From: Strongylocentrotus purpuratus
Taxonomy: Eukaryota; Echinodermata; Echinoidea; Camarodonta; Strongylocentrotidae
DNA length: 64,000 nucleotides
Reading direction: 5' to 3'
Assembly (NCBI RefSeq): GCF_000002235.5
Contig: NW_022145611.1
Location: 434,001 to 498,000 of the forward strand
Below the pieces are notes generated by a model. The model was not told the DNA's origin. It was given only the letters and a program-made list of their open reading frames with translations, and did not search any database. Within the stretch, counting starts at the first letter, position 1. Each line of letters starts with the position of its first letter. The position numbers and the translations under genes are program-made. Shown here in pieces: positions 56,415 to 64,000 of the stretch.

Positions 56415-59270
56415 ATTAAATTCTCCAAATTTTTTTCTGAGAAATACTTCCCCCAAAATAAATCATTAGAATTATATATTTTGTAGGTCTAGACTCTAGA
56501 GAAAATATTGTCAATTTAGATAAATTATTAATTGTGAGAATGAAATTTGCTTTATAAATTTACAAAAAAACTTACATAACAAAATACTTGTATTCTACAT
56601 TATTGTGCATTGGTTCATTTCTCATATTTGGAATGTGGATGTTTGTAAAAGATTAAACTTTAACAAATACCTGGATAATTTTGAAACATAGAAACCTGTG
56701 ATGCTTTATGGGGTTCATTAACGTTCTTCAATTTTGAAATTGACAGAAGGGCAGTAGATATTATCTAACCAAACAAGAATACCAACGATTGGATATACAA
56801 TACATACATGTACATACAATGTGATGAACACTGACAAGCATCAATAAACAATCAAACACTGGTCTGGTACATGCATCCTAAAAAGTTACATCCATGAACC
56901 ATGTTTTGCACATCTTTCATTAATATTGAATGTCTTCATAGGGAAGGTATGTCCTTATATTTATCGGCCAAATTCATTCATTCCTGTCTTTTACTTCTTA
57001 CAACTAATCTCGGTATCCTTAACAGATGGACTGCATCTATTACCTTATGTTTCTTTCATAAACCAGTCATGCAAAAGTCCAAAAATCAATCACCAACAGA
57101 AAAGTATTTGCGGGGTAAGATAAACAGAGAAACTTTCAAAAAGACCTTCTCCGCTCATACCATTCCAGACGAATGCATATGAACAATTGTTCTGTGAAGT
57201 AGGATTAGTTCCAAGAACAGGGAAGAAGCATAGCTTCACAATGGGATAAGAAACACATCATTCTAATCTCTTCATATCATCATGCATTATTGCTGCTGGG
57301 GTGTGTAATACAGATTTGTTGACACCCATCCATTCATGATCTGTGAAGTGTAATTCCTTCTATAGACTTCATATTGAAGGAAGATGAACTCTATTTTGCC
57401 AAGACATGTACACATCTTTCCGTGATCACATCTTACAACGTGTAATCATTTTATATACAAACAATAGAACTTCAAGAAATAACATGCATCTCATGATTCA
57501 CATACTTAACTTCTATATGGCTACATAATATATTTACTTCTTAAAGGAAAACTATAAATGTGTGATGAGGATTCAGATCATGGCAGTTAAATATCTAGTC
57601 TTTACATGTGCTTACATTATTTTCTTTCCCCTTTAATTTTAAAACCAAGATCGGTTTACAAGCAAATCAATTTATTAATGTACAAATGACAATTGATATG
57701 TATTACTTGGACAGGATAACATTTTGTACTTCTCATTTGAAAACCAATACACTGAAGTTAGTTTATTTGTTTAATGAATATTGTCACAATAATAAAAATG
57801 GCAACCAAAGGAATGATCATACATCAATAGGAGGGTTCAAGGAGAAAACTAGGAATATGAATGTGAATTGAGCATGAGTGCCTGATATCACAATATATCA
57901 TACTAACCTTCAAAAGGAAAGAATAACAGAAGAAAGAAGAAAGAAAACAAGGTAGGGTCTATTGTACTAAAAATGAAAGAAATAGAAGAAAACAATAAAA
58001 GAAACCTAGACAAGAAAACTAAAAACATAGTTCTGCTGTGCATATTTTACCAATCATCAAAAAGACGATATGACCTTTTCCCATTTTTTGCAAAAACAAA
58101 GTATACAATTATTTTGGATGGGGTGTGCAATTTAATTTATATAGTGCTAACTCGCACTTATGTGGGAAATGAGTTATAATCATTTCTATGATCCTCTATT
58201 AGTTACCCAATGACATGGTAACCAATGAAAATGTTGCTTTTAAATTCAAATAATGATTTGGTATTTAAAAAAGGAAGTAACTCCTAATCCTTGATTTTCT
58301 TATATGACAATAAAATTCAAATGTGTTATCTCAAAATAACACACTTGTTGGTAAGCACTGAACCACTGACTCATTCCATTTTATAAATCAATGTATACCA
58401 TTTGTTTAATAATGGAGATTTCCCTGAAATGGGTTCTCAATTTCTCTTGAAACAGTCAAAATATATTGATATAGAAAAATGTCATTTTACATAATAAACT
58501 GACATTCCTATATACACAACTATACAATAATACTTCAGTACTTGATAAAATAAGTACGGAGGCCTAAACATACTGTGTTTTATTTTTAACTGATTGTCGG
58601 CTAGGGAAAAAAGAAAAACACAATATATTGACATCAAATCAACCTGAGAAAGCAACTGGTATTATACTCTCAACAAATTAATGATATCTTGAGATGATTG
58701 TGAAACTGATCTTCTTGATATTTTATATTATTTGCTCATGGGGGACATTACTAAGCATCAAAACAGGCTCCAGTTGTATCTAGATGTGGCAAAACAAGTT
58801 GTCCCTTGGCTTGCAAATACAAACGAAATAGGGTTGAGAGGTTATCTACAATGCAAAATCACAAGGGTAAACAATATTTTCTCTTACTTGCTTTATCGGA
58901 AGCCCCAGACTGCTACATTGTTTGAATTATATATTACATAAATATGTTTGTTTCACTGTGGCAGACCATGGTTTATTCCGATATTTCACATTTCGCAGGA
59001 ATAATTAGACTAACATAAGATACATATAACATATCAATAGAATTTATGTAACTTGGGGTGTAATTATCATGAAGATGGATGATTCTCCATGTTTTTTTTT
59101 TTGTGTGCAGAAAGTGGTATTCTTGTGAACATAGTGGTGAATGGTACATAGCAAATTAAGAGACCTTTATTAACACTAATTCATTTAAACTGATGGCAAG
59201 GAATAAACTCATACTTTTGTTTATTAAACAAAGTGAAACTAATACCTCAGTCTAATTTTACTCAGCTTAG
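56415..59270. other. SYNE1-like: Intron sequence without recognised features
   Basis: AT-rich. Open frames at 56901-57182 and 57608-57871 show no domain and no splice context. Nothing supportable. Confidence 0.55.
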
Positions 59271-59273
59271 ACT

Positions 59274-60666
59274 TTAAAGGGCAAGTCCACTTTCAATAGA
59301 AGCAGAAAAATCAGACAAACCAATCAATAAAAGTTTGAGCTAAATCGGATGACTAATAAGAAAGTTATGAATTTTTGAAAAAGTATGTAAAACTATGGAA
59401 CAATGAAAATCACAAGACAAATTGGAAACTCACTCATGAGTCTGTGACGTCATGTCCTCACTATCCACTTATTATTTCCTAGTATATTGGTAATATAAAT
59501 TTCTTATTTCCCCCCTAGGAATCTTATTTCTTCACACCAGCATCCAAGTTAGATTGATAGTAATGTGTTTTTGTATGGATGCACTAACATAGAGTAATTA
59601 TTTTTCCAGTTAAATCTTGACAAATTTGAATTTTGATAAACTTTTTACATAAAAATCAATAATTATGATTATTAACCGTATCAGACATCTGAGCAGGGCA
59701 ATTTTTTAAGGTTATTGCCCTCAAGGTTTAATGGATAAGCCAAAAAAATTACAGACGGAAAAAAATATTATTGACTGCTAAGAAAAGTCAATGGGATTTT
59801 GTATGTAATTTGCCAGTCAATAATATCATACAGTAAACCAATGAACAAATATTATTGCCCGATCTGAAAAGTCAATGGCAAAATGCGTGTTAAACAAGTG
59901 GGCAATAATGTAGAGCCAATTGTAATTTTCATTGCACGTCCATTACGGGTAAGAAAAATGCGCCGTTTGCACACACTCTATTGTGACGTAATAATCACCC
60001 CAAAGGCACACTGTTTGCAGTGTATCAAAAATTTTGTCAAGCACTGGATGCACAGTGCTGGTTTGATAATGTTTTTGCAACTTTTCATGCTAGGAAACCC
60101 TTTGTAGTGTAGGCTACTGTATTTTACATAATTTAAGAGTATAAGATAGTAAGAGTTCCGATGTGGTTAATAATAGTAATATTGACTGCCTAATTCAGGG
60201 CAATACGACTTGTCATATATCACCCTCACCTTTGGTTTGGGCGATATATCGTATTGCCCTGAAGGCAGTCAATATTACTTAAATATACAATATTCAGAAA
60301 ACAGTATCGATTCTTCGAGGTTCATAAAAGATTTTGTGAAATGTCATGCACGCAATATGATTCAAATCATATAACCTGGGCAAGGGCATGGGGAAATCAA
60401 GTTTACAGGGATAAAAAGGGAAATTAATGGGATTAAACTATATAAAGCAATTGATAAATATAGTGAGGACATGACCTAACAAACTGATAACCAAATTGGC
60501 AATTTATGTAGTGATTTTCATTGTTCCATAGTTTTACATACTTTTTCAAAAATTCATAACGTTCTTATTATTAATCTGATTTCACTCAAACTTTTTTTGA
60601 TTGGTTTGTCTGATTTTTCTGCTTCTATTGAAAGTAAACCATTTTCGGAGTGGACTTGCACTTTAA
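59274..60666. mobile_element. TTAA-flanked element with ~140-bp inverted ends
   Basis: TTAAAGGGCAAGTCCACTTTC (59274) with about 140 bp inward is an inverted copy of the right end, finishing GGAGTGGACTTGCACTTTAA (60666). Shared inner segments include AGAAGCAGAAAAATCAGACA and AACTATGGAACAATGAAAAT. A second inverted repeat lies inside (60179-60281). No transposase recognised in 1.4 kb. Confidence 0.85.
60179..60281. repeat. Hairpin nested in the 59274-60666 element
   Basis: TAATATTGACTGCCTAATTC...GGGCAATACGA pairs with TCGTATTGCCCTGAAGGCAG...TCAATATTA. Arms of about 40 bp around a short loop. GGGCAAT/ATTGCCC motifs also occur at about 59694-59730, so it may be a foldback that inserted into the larger element. 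Confidence 0.75.
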
Positions 60667-60776
60667 ACCCATTTCCGAGTTGAAATTTTTTTTTTATTCA
60701 AAAGATGTAGGATATAAAGGACAAACAAAAAGTGTGAGCTGAGGAGTCAAGAAGAGAAGTGAAGCTCTTGACAAAC

Positions 60777-61167
60777 TTAAAGATAAAGCTGAGTTCTGGT
60801 CATGCGATAGTATTGTGAAAAAAACATTGTGGAATCGATCAGAAAAGGTTGATCATCAAGCATATCAGTATAGGTGTGTACTGCAAGGTTCTGGAATCAT
60901 CACAATGATAAGAAATTTAGCTCAGTCTTGGTAAAGTTACAAGCATTGTACACAGAAAGATGTTTATGGAACTACATGAACATGTGGCATAAAAACCTGT
61001 CCCAAATGTTATGATGTTACATGCCATATTTAGAATATCAAGGCATTTTAAGAGCCATGCTTTTCAGGGAACATTTTGTATCTGATGTTCTTCCACACTT
61101 GCATAATACAATGACAATGCTCACAAATTATTTTTCACCTCTTCTCAGAACTCAACCTTCTCTTTAA
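60777..61167. mobile_element. TTAA-flanked MITE, intact relative of 55098
   Basis: TTAAAGATAAAGCTGAGTTC to AACTCAACCTTCTCTTTAA. It matches 55098-56015 in reverse orientation along its length and lacks the SINEs. It lies 250 bp from the putative first exon. Confidence 0.85.
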
Positions 61168-61420
61168 ATGATTATGAAGATACATACTGTCCACAATTAA
61201 AATGTGAAATAGATTTATGAACACTAAATACTGTAATATAATGCATCCAGCAGTCATATCTAAAAAGGCAAGGTATAACAAATATGAAATGATGTTGTTT
61301 CATAAAGTTCCAAATAGGAATCACAGTATCTCAAACAGATTACCCTAAATAACGTTAAAAAAAAACTATTGAAATCAAACAAGAACAATATCTTGGTCAA
61401 GGATTAAGGGATCAACTTAC

Positions 61421-61474
61421 ATTTCCAAGCGGAACCAAAGTCCGACGTTTTGGGGTAATCGGAGAGGAGAGCAT
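61421..61474 (-). CDS. SYNE1-like: Putative alternative first coding exon of a short nesprin isoform
   Basis: On the minus strand ATG at 61472-61474 opens 18 codons (MLSSPITPKRRTLVPLGN) that end exactly at a donor AAT|GTAAGTT (61414-61420). Phase 0 matches the KLEEEL start of the 44347-44577 exon. A is at -3 of the ATG, and an in-frame TAA lies 27 bp upstream (61502-61504), so this frame cannot simply be read through from further upstream. A weak acceptor (CCTCAG) between the stop and the ATG means an internal exon is still possible. The intron would be 16.8 kb. Basic and Ser/Thr/Pro-rich, not helical. Confidence 0.5.
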
Positions 61475-61504
61475 GATTACGCATCCAGATTTTCTGAGGT
61501 CTTA

Positions 61505-62430
61505 TCGGTCAGGGGTAAGGTCAATGCCAGGTCATCACTTTGACTAGAATCTTTGTTTTCTTCAGCTTCTATTATTTTACGTGAGGAAGTTTACTTTCCG
61601 ACCAAGAAAGGAAGGCAGAAACACTAATTGTCGCTTCCAAATTCCAACCTCTGGAGGGCTTGATAGTACCCAACATGCAAATGGTGTGTTGATGCTGGGG
61701 ATTACGGAGCCAGAGTGATGATTGAGTTAAGTTACATGAAGGATTAGGTATCTATTGATAAATCAATACCGGTAAGATATTCTCTCTTCTAGGTTATGAA
61801 TTTGAAGAAAATATAAAATGATGGTGATACATGTACATATATTCCAAGAATAAGAAATCCAAGAACAGAGTAGAGGTCATTCAGAAAGTTAATTCTTCCT
61901 CCAATATTCTGTTAAACTTGACCAATGTAGTTAGGGAAGAGTCCATGTTAATTATGTACATACAAACGCAGCATCAATCAGTCAATGGCTTTGTATCACA
62001 TCAAAGCAACATAATAACAACAAGCTGGTCATCCATTGACAGCTGATGGGAGGGCATGAAAGAACAAACATGGATGATGGCTCGTCTTGAATCCAACAAA
62101 TCTTCTATAACAGATAGCTCCATGTCAACTCTAAAAACAAATCCTGCTTCAGAAAGCTGTAATTCTAGTGAAGATGAACTATTATCCAAGGCTCAATGCC
62201 TCCATCACTGGACTACATGCATCTCCTTTCCAACACAAAGGAACCACTACCTCATGTAATCTCATGCATACTAATTAGAAGTCATATTTTGTGTTGTTCT
62301 GTATGTAGTAGTACACGTGATGCAGTAGGCAGGTGGTTTTGATTGCTATGAGTATGAAGCAAATGCAGAATTATGAATACAGAGACACACGTCTTCCCTC
62401 CAGCAGTGTCAACAGATAAATGAGAGAAGC
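61505..62430. promoter_or_regulatory. Possible upstream region of the short isoform
   Basis: If 61421-61474 is a first exon, its 5' UTR and promoter lie here, reading leftwards. I see no certain TATA box; a TTTTATATTTT stretch (about 61808-61818 on the minus strand) is the only candidate. No recognisable transposon, in contrast with the intron. Open frames on both strands at 62001-62259 are not convincingly coding. Confidence 0.25.
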
Positions 62431-62544
62431 TTACTGGCTAACTGTGCAGCATAACGTAGGCACAGTAAGGCATCGACCTCAAAATCCACACCTGCACGAA
62501 TCCAATGAATGAATGATGATGATTGGCTCATATATGTGTGTACA

Positions 62545-62582
62545 TGCATGCGTGTGGGTGTGTGTGTGTGTATGTGTGTGTT
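62545..62582. repeat. (GT)n microsatellite
   Basis: GTGTGGGTGTGTGTGTGTGTATGTGTGTG on the plus strand; simple dinucleotide repeat. Confidence 0.8.
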
Positions 62583-62994
62583 TACATTTGTGCTAATGTG
62601 AGCATAATCTGCCCTTAAGTTAATCTCTTTATTCAAATCCTTGATTCTACATACATGTATGTTCATAGAGGAGTTCTTTTCAAACTGTAATTTGCTTGAA
62701 TAATTCACTAGCACCCATAACAATACATAAGCCTACATGTCCACTTTTCATTTTTTCTCCCCACGTCATAATATTTACAGTCTGCCTCACTCAATAAACC
62801 ATTTTCAAAATTTTATCAAAGTCAATACACAAATTTTTGTTAAGTGCCTCGTTACAAATAATTGTTTTAATAGTCAGAATCTGAATTGCATGCAAACATT
62901 AATTGTTCCTAGGTAGGACAAACATAAAGGCTTGTCCTACCAAACAACACAAATTCTATGCAATTTTCATTATGATGCTATTGAAATACATGGC

Positions 62995-63200
62995 ACTAAT
63001 CTCCTTTGGCAAGACATAACTCTGCATTTGCCATACCGTATTCAACCAAGGTGAGGTAAATGGCGGGAATTACTTTGTTGAACTTATACTAGAGCACCAT
63101 AATGGCTAAATGCTAAAGCCTGGGTAATACTTGTGGAGCGCCAGGAGTGTGAAGTCTGACAGACATGAGCAAGAACCCACTATTATTATTATTATTATTT
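62995..63200 (+). mobile_element. 5'-truncated copy of the 7410 SINE family
   Basis: CTCCTTTGGCAAGACAT through GAGCGCCAGGAGTGTGAAGTCTGACAGACATGAG to the (ATT)n tail at 63182-63200 follows the SINE at 7410-7665 closely. The tRNA-like head is missing, as expected for an incomplete reverse transcript. Confidence 0.75.
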
Positions 63201-64000
63201 TTGTACCAGAGAAGTTCCATATTTGTTTGTTTTTATTGTATTTTTACCATACATTAATGATGAAAGATATGAAATAGAAAAGATAATGAAATAAACTTCA
63301 TAGTTTTATGAGGAAATCAAGACAATGGTAAAAAATATGTTTAAAATTTCCAACGTGCATGACATACAGTAGTATGGACTTTGGATTCAACATTAAAACT
63401 ATACTTGTCTTATCTATTAGGTTGGTTTATAAATCATGCTCTCCTAAGCTATAAAACGAATGAACTCAAATTCTTCCACATATAAAAGGTACTGTTCTCT
63501 AAAATACAAAAGATTTCAAAATAATGACACGTAGTAGAATAGACAAACAAGTCCATATTCCATTAACTGTCAAAGTCATTCATATTGTTTGCACAGTTCA
63601 AGGGTGAATATCAACCTTTAAAGCATGCGTCTCACAATTATTTAAAAGCTTTAACATGGCATCTTATTTCATCATAAGTCTAATGTTAAAGCAATGAATA
63701 TTTTGTTTAAATCATGCTATATCCATTAAAAAAATAACATTTCAAATACACACAATATTTATCATTTCTTAGAGTGATGGAATTGACATATTATTTGATA
63801 TATATCCTTTACTCTGTAAGAATGTTTTCCTTCCAAGGGAAATGATCATATTATTTTCAAAAAGTTATACCAATTAAGCACAGCAAAATTAAGAAATTGA
63901 AAGGCAAAGAGGGTATCACTAAAAAGGTATAACAATGGAATCATATCTAAACACAATATTTCCTTGCACATTGTCATTTACCATCATAATTGAAAGTTGT
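63201..64000. other. Sequence without recognised features
   Basis: AT-rich, probably intron or intergenic depending on whether the long nesprin form continues upstream. No exon with splice sites seen. Confidence 0.5.

Larger units (their letters stand above)
98..61474 (-). other. SYNE1-like: Nesprin-type (SYNE) spectrin-repeat gene, C-terminal rod part, partial
   Basis: Extent of the one host gene I can support: 20 joined exons (98-44577) plus a putative first exon (61421-61474). Joined in order from high to low coordinates they form an uninterrupted helical rod with spaced Trp residues and heptad-like charged stretches, as in spectrin repeats. The last exons read almost like human nesprin-1 shortly before its KASH tail (recalled, not searched). 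Nesprins sit in the outer nuclear membrane, bind SUN proteins through the KASH peptide and link the nucleus to the cytoskeleton. The KASH end and the giant N-terminal part are outside the window. Whether it is orthologous to SYNE1 alone or to the SYNE1/2 ancestor cannot be decided here. Confidence 0.9.

Noticed and set aside
62001..62259. Overlapping Ser-rich frames on both strands
   Set aside because: Neither has splice sites or family similarity; sequence complexity is ordinary.
1..64000. CRISPR array, operon or bacterial defence system
   Set aside because: Repeats here are transposon ends, microsatellites or exon duplications; gene structure is clearly that of an animal genome.

Overview
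The window looks like animal genomic DNA, most likely from an echinoderm and probably a sea urchin. The grounds are small GT-AG exons scattered through large AT-rich introns, and many short inverted-repeat transposons, tRNA-derived SINEs and jockey-like and CR1/L2-like LINE remains. The species is an inference; no sequence here fixes it.

One host gene runs through most of the window on the minus strand, so higher coordinates are more N-terminal. It is the C-terminal half of the rod of a nesprin (SYNE1/SYNE2-type, giant spectrin-repeat) protein. I place 20 exons between 98 and 44577 by joining minus-strand reading frames at AG/GT sites. All joins are phase 0 except one (7838/7091), and together they encode about 1,325 residues of helical rod. 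The most C-terminal exons (1263-1565 and 98-291) closely match, from memory, the region of human nesprin-1 that leads to the KASH tail. The KASH domain itself would lie to the left of the window. A possible alternative first coding exon (61421-61474) has a start codon, an upstream in-frame stop and a good splice donor in phase with the 44347-44577 exon; it could start a short isoform, like the short nesprin-1 forms of vertebrates.

Layout: 98-7838, six exons with a TTAA-flanked MITE, a hairpin element and a SINE; 7839-14830, a large intron holding a decayed jockey-like LINE and an older RT relic; 14831-25451, a dense run of nine exons with a 6-bp-TSD element, a tandem-repeat transposon carrying nuclear-receptor-like motifs and a long foldback; 25452-33404, an intron holding a decayed tyrosine-recombinase element between inverted repeats; 33405-44577, five exons and several MITEs; 44578-61420, an intron of about 17 kb filled with paired MITE copies and SINEs; 61421-64000, the putative first exon and its upstream region.

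The most unusual structures are two exons of the same gene whose 3' ends and splice donors have been tandemly duplicated into the next intron (19087-19314 and about 43729-44382), with reading frame and donor partly kept; three unrelated-looking elements that share one architecture (internal tandem units, TGACCTTTGACCT motifs, a terminal hairpin); and a recombinase relic whose catalytic tyrosine codon appears to have become a stop. I saw no CRISPR array, operon or bacterial system, and no second host gene that I could support.
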